A stretch of DNA of 64,000 nucleotides from positions 434,001-498,000 of the forward strand of contig CCRI01000002.1 in the NCBI GenBank assembly GCA_000985875.1, given 5' to 3'. Below the pieces are notes generated by a model. The model had not been told where the DNA came from and did no database searches. It saw only the letters and a list, made by a program, of their open reading frames with translations. The stretch comes from Neorhizobium galegae bv. officinalis. Its GTDB lineage: Bacteria > Pseudomonadota > Alphaproteobacteria > Rhizobiales > Rhizobiaceae. Shown here piece after piece: positions 8,863 to 17,703 of the stretch (position 1 is the stretch's first letter; each line of letters opens with the position of its first letter). The translations under genes and the position numbers were made by a program.

Positions 8863-9366
8863 ATGATCGAGGACTTGATCGGGCTTCTGGCAGAACCTGG
8901 CCAGCCAAACTTCTTCTACGACGCGCTGGACGCCGCTCTCGCCAGGCACGTTGGCCACCGCCTGCTGACGCTGCTCTACACGGATGGCGACGAGGTGGCG
9001 CGCGTCTATTCGAACATGCCGGACGTCTATCCCGTCTTCGGCCGCAAGCCGATGGGGGTCACGCCCTGGGGCGACCTGGTGTTGCGCCGGCAGCAACCCT
9101 TTCTCGGCCGCGACCGAGACGCCATCAAATGGGCCTTCTTCGATCACGAACTGATTGCCAGCATCGGGCTCGATGCGGCGATCAACATCCCGGTCGTCTA
9201 TGACGGCGAAACAATCGGCACGATCAACCTGCTGCACGAAGAATTCTTCTACGAGGAAACGCATGTCGAGATCGCCCGGAAATTCGCTCCGCTGCTGATC
9301 CCCGCCTTCCTCGAAGCCCGCCGCGCCGGCCATGCGCCCAGAGATGGAAAAGGAACAAGACCGTGA
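8863..9366 (+). CDS. Stand-alone GAF domain protein
   Basis: A small cytoplasmic protein of 167 residues made of one GAF-like domain; typical features are the central GLDAAINIPVVYDGETIGTI strand-turn-strand and the NLLHEE helix start near residues 120-127. No DNA-binding or enzymatic domain is attached. It sits 12 bp after the ATPase gene and overlaps the amidohydrolase start by four bases, so it is part of the operon. A ligand sensor or an accessory factor is plausible; the actual role is unknown. Confidence 0.8.
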   Translation: MIEDLIGLLAEPGQPNFFYDALDAALARHVGHRLLTLLYTDGDEVARVYSNMPDVYPVFGRKPMGVTPWGDLVLRRQQPFLGRDRDAIKWAFFDHELIASIGLDAAINIPVVYDGETIGTINLLHEEFFYEETHVEIARKFAPLLIPAFLEARRAGHAPRDGKGTRP

Positions 9367-10592
9367 CCTCCTATCTCTTCGAAAATGCACGCATTGTCGA
9401 CGGAACGAGCCCCCAGGCGAGCGAGCCGGTCTCGGTTCTCGTCGAGGGCGACCTGATCCGCGAGGTTTCGCCCTCCATCAACAGTGCCGGCGCGCAGCGG
9501 ATCAATCTTGCCGGCAAGGTGCTGATGCCGGGCCTGATCGACGCCCATGTGCATGTTATCGCCGGCATGGCGAACCTCGGCCAGAACGCGAAACTTCCGG
9601 ATCCGATCGTCACCGTGCGCGCCTTCAAGATCATGGGCGACATGCTGATGCGCGGCTTCACCACGGTGCGTGATTTGGGTGGCGCGACCTCCGGCCTGCT
9701 GGCCGCCACGCAGGAAGCGCCCTGGCCGACACCACGGCTCAATATCTGCGGCAAGGCGCTCTCGCAATCCGGCGGCCATACGGACTATCGCGGCCCCTAT
9801 GACGACACGCCGACGCCGAAGACCGGCCATACGCTCGGCAATCTCGGGCGCATCTGCGACGGAGTGCCGGAAGTCCGCAAGGCCGCCCGCGAAGAACTGA
9901 AATCGGGCGCCCATTTCATCAAGGTCATGGCGAACGGCGGCATCGCTTCGCCGACCGACCCGATCCATTTCCTCGGCTTCTCGCGGGAAGAGCTGATCGC
10001 CGCCGTCGAGGAGGCGGAGAATGCCGGCACCTATGTCGCAGCGCATCTCTATACCGACAAGGCGATCCGCCGGGCGATCGAATGCGGGATCCACTCACTG
10101 GAACACTGCAACCTGATCACGGCGGAAACTGCGACATTTGCCGTCGAAAACGGCTGCATCTCCGTGCCGACGCTCGTCACCTACGAGAAGCTCGGCGTCG
10201 AGGGGCCGGCGCTCGGCCTGCCGCCCGCCTCCGTCGCCAAAGTCGATTCCGTGCGGCTGGCCGGCATGGAATCGCTATCGATCATGCGCGACGCCGGCCT
10301 GCCGATGGCTTACGGCACCGATCTGCTCGGCGAAATGCACCGGCATCAGTCAGAGGAATTCGTGATCCGCACACGCGTCCTGCCCGCCCATGAGGTCATC
10401 GCCTCCGCAACGCATGTCGCAGCCAAGTTGCTTAGGATGGAGGGCAAGATCGGATGCATCGCGCCGGGTGCCTTCGCTGACCTGGTCGTGGTCGACGGCA
10501 ATCCGCTCAGCGACATGTCGCTGCTGACACATCAGGGCGCCCATATGCCGATCATCGTCCGGGGCGGGATTTTTGTGAAAAATCAGGGGTAA
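9363..10592 (+). CDS. Metal-dependent amidohydrolase, imidazolonepropionase/prolidase-like (M38)
   Basis: A 409-residue amidohydrolase-superfamily enzyme starting at a GTG that overlaps the upstream stop. Binuclear metal site residues are visible: His62 and His64 in DAHVHV, the probable carboxylated Lys187 in HFIKVMANGG, His228, His248 and Asp320 in YGTDLLG. The closest architecture is the group of imidazolonepropionase-related enzymes that includes Xaa-Arg/Xaa-Pro dipeptidases. In this operon it could open a cyclic amide or cleave a dipeptide. No signal peptide is seen, so it acts after import. Confidence 0.87.
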   Translation: MTSYLFENARIVDGTSPQASEPVSVLVEGDLIREVSPSINSAGAQRINLAGKVLMPGLIDAHVHVIAGMANLGQNAKLPDPIVTVRAFKIMGDMLMRGFTTVRDLGGATSGLLAATQEAPWPTPRLNICGKALSQSGGHTDYRGPYDDTPTPKTGHTLGNLGRICDGVPEVRKAAREELKSGAHFIKVMANGGIASPTDPIHFLGFSREELIAAVEEAENAGTYVAAHLYTDKAIRRAIECGIHSLEHCNLITAETATFAVENGCISVPTLVTYEKLGVEGPALGLPPASVAKVDSVRLAGMESLSIMRDAGLPMAYGTDLLGEMHRHQSEEFVIRTRVLPAHEVIASATHVAAKLLRMEGKIGCIAPGAFADLVVVDGNPLSDMSLLTHQGAHMPIIVRGGIFVKNQG

Positions 10593-10597
10593 GATGG

Positions 10598-11785
10598 ATG
10601 GAATTGGGAAGAGAGATGGCGGCGATAACAGCAGGTCTCGACCTGCTCTATCGCAGGCGCAATGGCAATGCCGGTATTCTCGATGCCGAAGGTTTGATAC
10701 CGGTCGCTGTCGCCGACGTTTCGCCGCGTCCATTCGGCACCTACGAGGAGGCGGAAAGCGCACTCCTGTCCTTGCGCGACCGCCTCGGAGAAGCGGAAAA
10801 CGCATTGCGCCGGGACTGGCTCGACGAGATGTCGGATTCACTGCTCGCCCTGATCGCCACCTTCCGCGGCGAGACCATCAGCTTTGCCGAAAGGCTGGAA
10901 CGACAGATCCGCGTCGATGTGCGCGACATCCCCGAAGAGATCATCGCGAGCTATCACAAGGGGATCCGCGAGGCGTTGGACGAACTCGGCTTCCGCGGCG
11001 GGAACCTGTCGGAAGATCTTGCGCGCTGGGAGGAGCGTGCACGCATACCTGCCGACAAGGTGCTGGACGTGCTGGCGGACTTTCAGCGTCAGGCGCGGGC
11101 AAGATGCGGGGCTCTCGCAACCGCGCTGAAGGCTGACTGGCTCGGTGGCGAATGGCTCAAGCCGATCGGTCAGCGGAACGTCCCGTATTCGGCCTATTGC
11201 GATTTCCCCGAAAGGCGGTTGTTGCTCAATATCGATTTTCCCTACACTGCGTTCAGCCTCAAGCACCTCGCGGTGCACGAAGCCTTTCCGGGCCATCTCG
11301 TTCATCTGAAACTGCGCGAGAGGCGCGTGACGGAAGGCCTCATGCCGCTCGATGCGGCTCAGGTCGTCACGAGTTCGGCGAGTTCGGCCATTTTCGAAGG
11401 CATTGCCGATAATGGCCTGCAGTTTCTCGACTGGATCGAAACACCAGAGGATCATCTCGGCCACCTGCTGCAGCGGCTTCGTTCGGCGCTCAGGTGCCGC
11501 GCCGCCTGGCAGGTGCTCGGCTTGGAGCGGTCACTTGACGAATTCCTACCGGATATCGCGGCCGCGTCCTTACAGTCTCCTGACATAACCCGATCACGCC
11601 TCGCTTTTCTGGGCCACCGCCTCCGCGCACCGTTCGTTTATGCCTACTGGTGTGGAGAAATGGCCGTCGATGAAGCATGGTCGAGAACGGCCGTCGAAGA
11701 GAGAGATGAGTTCTGGGAATACCTGTACGGCAACATGCACACGGCAAAGACGCTATCAACACACTGGAGTAGCCGCAGATCTTGA
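10598..11785 (+). CDS. DUF885-like putative zinc hydrolase
   Basis: A 395-residue soluble protein. The only strong motif is HEAFPGHLVHL near residue 227, matching the HExxPGHxxQ-type signature of DUF885 proteins (metallopeptidase-like). SSAIFEGIADNG near residue 265 resembles the downstream glutamate-containing segment of that family, so a zinc site of two His and one Glu is plausible. It starts a few bases after the amidohydrolase stop and closes the operon. Its function is inferred only from the motif and from the company of four other hydrolases. Confidence 0.65.
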   Translation: MELGREMAAITAGLDLLYRRRNGNAGILDAEGLIPVAVADVSPRPFGTYEEAESALLSLRDRLGEAENALRRDWLDEMSDSLLALIATFRGETISFAERLERQIRVDVRDIPEEIIASYHKGIREALDELGFRGGNLSEDLARWEERARIPADKVLDVLADFQRQARARCGALATALKADWLGGEWLKPIGQRNVPYSAYCDFPERRLLLNIDFPYTAFSLKHLAVHEAFPGHLVHLKLRERRVTEGLMPLDAAQVVTSSASSAIFEGIADNGLQFLDWIETPEDHLGHLLQRLRSALRCRAAWQVLGLERSLDEFLPDIAAASLQSPDITRSRLAFLGHRLRAPFVYAYWCGEMAVDEAWSRTAVEERDEFWEYLYGNMHTAKTLSTHWSSRRS

Positions 11786-12407
11786 AAGGCATCGAACCGT
11801 CAACCCATGATTTTTACTTCGTGGGATTGGTTTATGGAAGCTATGCCGCCGAAGCGCCACTTCCGGAAGCTCGCAGGCGGAAAGCTGCGACCGGAGCCAT
11901 GGCCTGAGATCAATCCCAAAGACCGAACGTTTCCCGTGTATCCGAGTTAAAGCTGAGCTGACATCGCCCGCCGCCGCTGACGCCATCCGCTTTCCCACAG
12001 GTGAAGAGACTGGCGCGGTCCAGAAAAATCGGAGCGCCCGCTCGCTTCCGCTTGAATTAACCAAATAGTACGTTTATTTATTTTCCTGGGGAGGAGAGGC
12101 GCCAAGCTTCTCGACATTCAGTTCGTTTTCGCCGGAGCCAAAAGCTTCGAACGGTCGTCTGTGTGTTCGCCGACCGTCACAGAGCTTGGAGGAGCATCTA
12201 CCATGTCCCTGACCGCTGCCCCACAGGATCAGCGTCCATGGCGGACAGAGGCATGCGGGACGTGATGAGGATCATAGCAGGCGAGCTTTCCACACGGCGT
12301 CAGCTCACCGGCGGCCCGACGCGTGCGATCGCGCTGGTCCAGGACACGGTGAGGCTGCCGCTGATCAATGAGTTCAGGCGAAGGCACGATCGATATGAGA
12401 GGTTTTG
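11786..12407 (+). other. Intergenic stretch with gene remnants, no confident gene
   Basis: About 620 bases without a recognisable gene. It holds a 47-codon ORF (11807-11950) with a proline-rich end (LRPEPWPEINPKDRTFPVYPS minus its first residue is the readable part), an AT-rich stretch near 12060-12085, and a 20-codon ORF at 12203-12265 behind a good GGAGGAG site. A further open frame runs to 12408, ending one base into the next gene. None resembles a family I know. Eroded genes or a 5' leader for the following pair are both possible. Confidence 0.3.
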
Positions 12408-13301
12408 ATGGTTGAGAGGATGATCTCCGCCGAAAAACTGGATTGCGTGGTGCGTACGGCGGACCAATTGGGTGAAACGCCCCTTTGGTGCGACAGGACG
12501 CGCAAGTTATGGTGGGTGGACATCGAAAAGCCGAAGCTGCAAAGCTTCGATCTATCGTCCGGCCGCCATGACGTTTTCCCTGATCCGGACGTCACCTATC
12601 TCGGCAGCCAGGCGTTTACCTCTTCGGGAGGCCACCTCCTCGCCCGTGACCTGTCGCTTTTCACCCGCTCCGACGACGGCGAGCTTCGGCTCTTCGCGGA
12701 GATCGAAAGCGGGATCGATAATCGCCTTAACGACGGACGGGTGGACGCCTGGGGCCGGCTGTGGATCGGGACCATGGACAACCAGCTCCACCGCCCGAAT
12801 GGCGCGCTCTACCGCGTCGATCCGGATGGCACCGTCGAGAGGATCTTTGACCAGGTGATCGTGAGCAACGGCATCGCCTTCTCGCCGGACCGGCGCCGCA
12901 TGCATTTTACCGATACACGCCGCTACCAGAGCTGGATCCTCGACGTGGATCCGCTTACCGGGTCGGTCACGGAACGGCGGATGTTTGCCGACTATTCGGC
13001 GACGGGCGATCGGCCGGACGGAGCCTGTTTCGATGTGGACGGCGGTTTATGGACCGTCTTCTTCGGCGGAGGACGGGTGCTACGTTACGCCCCGGATGGA
13101 CGTATCGACACCGTTTTATCCATGCCTGTCAGCAATCCGACCTGCGTCTGTTTCGGGGGGCGAGACTACCGAACGCTGTTCATCACCACTGCATCGAAAT
13201 TCCTGACGGAGGAACAGCGAGCGGCCGAGCCCATGGCGGGCGCCGTCTTCGCCCTCGAGGGCGTGGCGCAGGGATTCGCGGAACACCGATTTGCAATCTG
13301 A
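12408..13301 (+). CDS. SMP-30/gluconolactonase/LRE family protein
   Basis: A 297-residue six-bladed beta-propeller lactonase or esterase, probably opening a sugar lactone. The ATG at 12408 is chosen because GAGAGG ends five bases upstream; a TTG at 12405 and an ATG at 12420 are alternatives. Family features are GETPLWCD near residue 20 (metal-binding Glu), NRLNDGRVDAWGRLW near 105-120, VSNGIAFSPD near 150 (Asn ligand) and DRPDGACFDVDGGLW near 198 (Asp ligand). It precedes a TRAP binding protein by about 30 bp. Sugar-acid or lactone uptake followed by ring opening would fit the pair. Confidence 0.87.
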   Translation: MVERMISAEKLDCVVRTADQLGETPLWCDRTRKLWWVDIEKPKLQSFDLSSGRHDVFPDPDVTYLGSQAFTSSGGHLLARDLSLFTRSDDGELRLFAEIESGIDNRLNDGRVDAWGRLWIGTMDNQLHRPNGALYRVDPDGTVERIFDQVIVSNGIAFSPDRRRMHFTDTRRYQSWILDVDPLTGSVTERRMFADYSATGDRPDGACFDVDGGLWTVFFGGGRVLRYAPDGRIDTVLSMPVSNPTCVCFGGRDYRTLFITTASKFLTEEQRAAEPMAGAVFALEGVAQGFAEHRFAI

Positions 13302-13333
13302 GGAGCGCCGGGAGCGCTGAAGGGGAGGAAGAC

Positions 13334-14320
13334 ATGCAGGCCTTATCGAGACGACACGTTCTGGCGGGCGCGGCCGCGGTTGCGGCATCGGCCGGACTGC
13401 CCGGTGCGGCACTTGCGGCCACCAAGCTGCGTTTTGCGGACGTGACCACAGCAGATGCGCCGCGTTCGCTCGCACTGACCAACATCTTCGCGAAGGAGAT
13501 GGGATCCGACTACGAATTTCAGGGTTATTTCGGATCGACGCTGTTCAAGCAGGGCACGGAGCGGGTCGCCGTTCAGCGCGGCAACCTGGAGATGGCAATG
13601 TTGCCGCCTTCGGACTTTGCCAAGCAGGCGCCCGAATTCGATATCCTCGGCGCGGCCTATGTGGTTCGCGACGCCGATCATCTCAACAAGATCTTCGAGA
13701 GCGACGTCGGCGAGGAGTTCAGAAAAACGGCTCGCGAGAAACTGAAAGTGGAGATCCTGGCGCCCGCCTATTACGGAGCACGCCACGTAAACCTCAAGGG
13801 AAACAAGAAAGTATCCAAGCCGGAGGACTTAGCCAGCGTCAAGCTTCGCATGCCGGGCGGCGAAAGCTGGCAGTTCCTCGGTAAGGCGATTGGCGCCAAT
13901 CCCGTCGCCATGGATTACGCCGAGGTCTACACCGGTCTGCAGACCGGTGCGATAGACGCGCAGGACAATCCGCTGCCCAACGACAAGCTGATGAAGTTCT
14001 ACGAGGTGACGAACCAGATTGTACTGACGGGCCACAATGTCGGATTTGGCATGCTGCTGATCGGCTCCTCCGTCTTCGACAAGCTTCCCGAAACCGAGCA
14101 GAAGCGCATGCGGGACGTCGCCAAGAAGGCGTTCGCCTGGAGCACGGCCGAATACCTCAAGCAGGAAAGCGAGCTCATACAATTCTTCAAGGACAAGGGC
14201 CTGGAAGTCTACGAGCCGGATGTTGCTGCCTTCCGCGACTATGCCCAGAAGCAGTATGCCGGATCGCCGCTGTCCTCGTCCTGGCCGCGAGGCATGATCG
14301 ACCGCATCAACAAGCTGTAG
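13334..14320 (+). CDS. TRAP transporter substrate-binding protein, DctP family
   Basis: A 328-residue periplasmic receptor of a TRAP importer, which typically binds organic or sugar acids. The start at 13334 is set by AGGGGAGGAA seven bases upstream and gives a signal peptide with an RRHVLAGAAAVAASAG core that could be Tat- or Sec-exported. DctP hallmarks are SVKLRMPGGESW followed by GANPVAMDYAEVYTGLQTG, where the arginine that binds the substrate carboxylate lies. The membrane partners DctQ and DctM are absent on both sides, since a hairpin and a convergent operon follow. Confidence 0.9.
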   Translation: MQALSRRHVLAGAAAVAASAGLPGAALAATKLRFADVTTADAPRSLALTNIFAKEMGSDYEFQGYFGSTLFKQGTERVAVQRGNLEMAMLPPSDFAKQAPEFDILGAAYVVRDADHLNKIFESDVGEEFRKTAREKLKVEILAPAYYGARHVNLKGNKKVSKPEDLASVKLRMPGGESWQFLGKAIGANPVAMDYAEVYTGLQTGAIDAQDNPLPNDKLMKFYEVTNQIVLTGHNVGFGMLLIGSSVFDKLPETEQKRMRDVAKKAFAWSTAEYLKQESELIQFFKDKGLEVYEPDVAAFRDYAQKQYAGSPLSSSWPRGMIDRINKL

Positions 14321-14338
14321 TGCGGATATGACGCCACA

Positions 14339-14370
14339 GGCGCGAGGCGGCGACCCGGTCGCCTCGCGCC
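14339..14370 (+). terminator. Strong hairpin after the TRAP receptor gene
   Basis: A perfect ten-pair stem (14339-14348 with 14361-14370), GC-rich, lies 18 bases after the stop and is followed by AAATC without a clear T-run. It sits between convergent genes and can act in either direction. The following 170 bases to 14540 hold nothing I can recognise. Confidence 0.55.
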
Positions 14371-14540
14371 AAATCGACTACCGGGGGAAGACTTGACGAA
14401 ATCGAAATGGCTTGCTGCCGGCGCGCAACAAGCTCCCCGTCTGCCCGAGGATCGCTTGATGACCGTGGTGACCGGCATCCAGCTCTGTCGTGCATCAAGT
14501 CCTCGTTTTCGTTGCCGTCGTGAAGGGTCAGCCGACAGGG

Positions 14541-15875
14541 TCATTCCTCTCGGAACGCCCTGTTGATCTGGTCGGAAAGCGGTTTCACAAGATAGGAAAG
14601 GGCGGTGCGATCTCCTGTCCTGATCATGGCTTCGGCTGGCATGCCGGGAACAAGTGAAAGATCCTCAAGCTTGCGAATTTCCGCGTGCGGCACCGATATG
14701 CGGACCAGATAATAGGATCGACCGGTGCGCTCGTCGACGGTGAGGTCCGCGGCGATACGATCGACATAGCCCTTCAGTTCGGGTGTGGTGCGCAGATTGA
14801 AAGCCGACATGCGCAGCACGGCCTTGTGACCGAGCTGGATCTGGTCGATATCCCGCGGCGCGATCTGCACTTCTAGCGCCAAGTCGTCGTCTTCGGGAAC
14901 GATCAGCATGATGGGGTCGGCAGGGGCGACCACGCCTCCTATTGTGTGGACGGCAAGCTGGTGGACGATACCGGACTGAGGCGCGGTGATGTCGATCCGG
15001 CGCAACTCGTCTTCAGCCGCGATCTTGCGCTCGACATATTCGCCGAATTGCGCCTGCACTTCGCGCAGTTCCCTACCAACCTCGGTTTTCAGGTCCTGGT
15101 CGACCTGGAGGATCTGCAGCCGCGTCTCGGTGATCCGGCCGGCCGCCTGCGCCTGATAGGCGATCTTTTCCCCCCGTTCCCCGCCATAGGTCGCGAGCTG
15201 CGTCTTGAGGCTGTTCAGGCGCTGATCCGAGACGATGCCCTTTTGCCTGAGGCCGGTGAGGGAACCTATCTCCTTGGCAAGAACCTCTATCCCCTGCTGA
15301 TATGCATCTTCCTGAGCCTTGAGGCCTTCGATTTCATGCTCGTACTGGGTGATGCGCTCTGCGAGCTGGGCTTTCTTGCCTTTTCGAGATTGAGTCCGGA
15401 AGTCGAATAGCCGCATTTCGCTATAAATCGCCGAAGCGACATCGGCGTTGTCGCGACGTGCCAGCAGCCAATCGGGAAAGACGATCACCGCCAGATCGTC
15501 GCGTTCGGTCTCGAGCCGCGCCAGCCTTGCCACAAGCTCGTCCAGCCGTTTGGTCACGATTGCGAGATTGGCGCGCGTCTGGGTCGCATCAAGGCGGATG
15601 ACTATGTCGCCCGCTTTCACTTCGTCACCCTCACGGACCCGGATTTCGCCGACCACACCGCCGGTCGGATGCTGCACCTTCTTGACATAGGAATCGACTA
15701 CGAAATGCCCCGAGGCGATAACAGCACCGGATAGATTGGTGACGGAAGCCCAGGCCCCTGCCCCGCCGACAAGGGCTGCGCTTGCCAGCAAGGCGACCAT
15801 CAGGTGGAGCCGGATCGAGCGGGAAACGCCCGAATTGGGGTCAAGATTGGACATCAGGTTCGTCGTCGTCTGCAT
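14541..15875 (-). CDS. hasE: Type I secretion membrane fusion protein (HlyD family), HasE-like
   Basis: The periplasmic adaptor that links the inner-membrane ABC exporter to a TolC-type outer-membrane channel. It has a short cytoplasmic N terminus, one membrane helix (LMVALLASAALVGGAGAWAS), a biotinyl-lipoyl-like half (GVVGEIRVREGDEVKAGDIV), a long coiled coil (about residues 95-270), and the C-terminal beta domain ending in GMPAEAMIRTGDRTALSYL, all standard for the PrtE/HasE group. The ATG at 15875 is preferred over the upstream TTG at 15893. The gene overlaps the exporter gene by about 35 bases. It is the last gene of the has operon; no tolC gene is present, so the chromosomal TolC must serve. 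Confidence 0.9.
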   Translation of the reverse strand: MQTTTNLMSNLDPNSGVSRSIRLHLMVALLASAALVGGAGAWASVTNLSGAVIASGHFVVDSYVKKVQHPTGGVVGEIRVREGDEVKAGDIVIRLDATQTRANLAIVTKRLDELVARLARLETERDDLAVIVFPDWLLARRDNADVASAIYSEMRLFDFRTQSRKGKKAQLAERITQYEHEIEGLKAQEDAYQQGIEVLAKEIGSLTGLRQKGIVSDQRLNSLKTQLATYGGERGEKIAYQAQAAGRITETRLQILQVDQDLKTEVGRELREVQAQFGEYVERKIAAEDELRRIDITAPQSGIVHQLAVHTIGGVVAPADPIMLIVPEDDDLALEVQIAPRDIDQIQLGHKAVLRMSAFNLRTTPELKGYVDRIAADLTVDERTGRSYYLVRISVPHAEIRKLEDLSLVPGMPAEAMIRTGDRTALSYLVKPLSDQINRAFREE

Positions 15876-17691
15876 GATCTTTTCCGCCGGCAACCGCAGT
15901 CTCGGTGGAGGGATGCGCCGGGTTTGAGATGACCCGCAGGGGCGATATGCCGAAAGGGGCCGAGAAGAAACCGCCCGACGGTCCGGGCGGCCGGGACGCT
16001 TTCAGGACCTTGGAAAGGACCTCGTCGCGTGGCCCCAGGGCTTTCTGTCGGCCATCTTCCATCACCAGGATATGATCGACGGCGCCAATGGCGCTTGGAC
16101 GATGGGCAACGACGATGGCAATACCTCTTCGCTCGCGCACTGCGGCGATTGCCCGAACGACGGCGGCTTCGCCGTCTGCGTCCAGATTGGCATTCGGCTC
16201 GTCGAGCACGACCAGAAAGGGATCGCCGTAAAGGGCCCGCGCCAGGCCGATGCGCTGGCGCTGGCCGGCCGACAGTGCCGATCCGCTTTCACCGATCGGC
16301 GTTTCATAACCGCGCTCGAAGCGCAGGATGAGGTCGTGGGCGCCGGCGGCCCTGGCCGCCGCGACAATGGCGGCGGGATCCGGGTCGTCCTCAAAACGGG
16401 CGATGTTTTCGGCAATCGTTCCGTCGAACAGCTCGACGCCTTGCGGGAGATAGCCGATATGACGTCCGAGCATCTCGCGATCCCACTGCTCAAGGCTGGC
16501 GCCGTCAATGCGGACTTTTCCGGCAGCCGTCAGCCACGCGCCGACAATGGCGCGAGACAGGGTCGACTTCCCTGAGCCGGACGTGCCTATGATGCCGAGC
16601 GCACTGCCCCGCTCGACGGTGAACGAGATGTTGGTAACGGTGGGTTTCTTCTCTCCGGGAGGAATGATCGTTACGCCCTCGAGGCGCAGTTGGCGCTCCG
16701 GCGCCGGCAGCGACAGGACGCACGGCGCTTCAGGAAGCTTGGCCAGCAGGATCTTGATGCGCGCCCAGCTCTGTCGCGCCAAGAGGAAAGGTTTCCAGCT
16801 GGAGATGGCAAGGTCGACGGGCGCCAACGCCCGGCCCATCATGATCGAGCTGGCGATCATGACTCCGGCTGTGACCTCCTGTTCGATGACGAGATAGGCG
16901 CCGACCGCAAGTATGGCCGACTGCAACACCATGCGCAGCGATTTCGCAACGCCGCCAAGGTCACCGGCGACGTCGCCAGCTCTGCGATGGGCGGCAAGAT
17001 ATTCGGTGTTCGTCCTTTGCCAGCGCAAAGAAATCCGCTTGCCGAGCCCGAGCGCCTGGACGATCTCGGCATTGCGGCGGGCTGCCTCCATAAGACCGTT
17101 GCGCGCCATGTTATGAGCGATCGTATCGCGAATCGGTTTTTGCGAAAGCACATTACCGATGAGCGTCAGCGAAATCAGGATGACCGCGCCGACGAGGGCG
17201 GTGACGCCGATCCACACATGCATCAGGAAGCAGATCCCGAGATAGAATGGCATCCATGGAAGGTCGAAAAATGCGGTTGGACCGCTGCCGCTCAGGAAGC
17301 CGCGCACATTGTCCAGGTCGCGCAGCGGCTGCAGACCATCTCCGGGCATCCGCGTCAGAAGTGGAAGGCGAACGATGGCATCATGCACGCGGCCAGATAT
17401 CTGCCCGTCGAACCGTTCGCCGATCCTCAACAGCACACGCGCTCTCAGGATGTCGAGCAATGACTGGAACGCATAGAGTCCCGCCGCAAGAACGGCGAGC
17501 CCGACGAGCGTCGGAACGCTGCCGCTTGACAGTACCCGGTCGTAGACCTGCAGCATGAACAACGGCGACGTCAGCGCCAGAAGATTGATCACGCCGCTCA
17601 CCAGGGCTATCCCGGCGATGCTATGCTTGAGATCGAAGGTGACCGCCGCAGCACGAGGCTGCGACGGTACCCGCTTGGATGAGCCAAACAT
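15841..17691 (-). CDS. hasD: Type I secretion permease/ATPase, HasD/PrtD-like
   Basis: Inner-membrane ABC exporter of 616 residues that drives secretion of the hemophore encoded 12 bp upstream. The N-terminal half has about six membrane helices with LTSPLFMLQVYDRVLSS, the family hallmark. The ATPase half begins near residue 340, with Walker A GTSGSGKST near 365, signature LSAGQRQR, Walker B FLVVLDEPNANLD and switch VVAHRPS. There is no peptidase domain, so the substrate carries an uncleaved C-terminal signal, which agrees with the RTX-like tail of the neighbouring HasA-like protein. The C-terminal tail after the ATPase is about 40 residues longer than the domain needs. Confidence 0.93.
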   Translation of the reverse strand: MFGSSKRVPSQPRAAAVTFDLKHSIAGIALVSGVINLLALTSPLFMLQVYDRVLSSGSVPTLVGLAVLAAGLYAFQSLLDILRARVLLRIGERFDGQISGRVHDAIVRLPLLTRMPGDGLQPLRDLDNVRGFLSGSGPTAFFDLPWMPFYLGICFLMHVWIGVTALVGAVILISLTLIGNVLSQKPIRDTIAHNMARNGLMEAARRNAEIVQALGLGKRISLRWQRTNTEYLAAHRRAGDVAGDLGGVAKSLRMVLQSAILAVGAYLVIEQEVTAGVMIASSIMMGRALAPVDLAISSWKPFLLARQSWARIKILLAKLPEAPCVLSLPAPERQLRLEGVTIIPPGEKKPTVTNISFTVERGSALGIIGTSGSGKSTLSRAIVGAWLTAAGKVRIDGASLEQWDREMLGRHIGYLPQGVELFDGTIAENIARFEDDPDPAAIVAAARAAGAHDLILRFERGYETPIGESGSALSAGQRQRIGLARALYGDPFLVVLDEPNANLDADGEAAVVRAIAAVRERRGIAIVVAHRPSAIGAVDHILVMEDGRQKALGPRDEVLSKVLKASRPPGPSGGFFSAPFGISPLRVISNPAHPSTETAVAGGKDHADDDEPDVQS

Positions 17692-17703
17692 GTCTGATCC
17701 GCG

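Noticed and set aside
13049..13333. N-terminal extension of the TRAP receptor frame
   Set aside because: It overlaps the SMP-30 gene in another frame; the signal peptide and ribosome site place the start at 13334.
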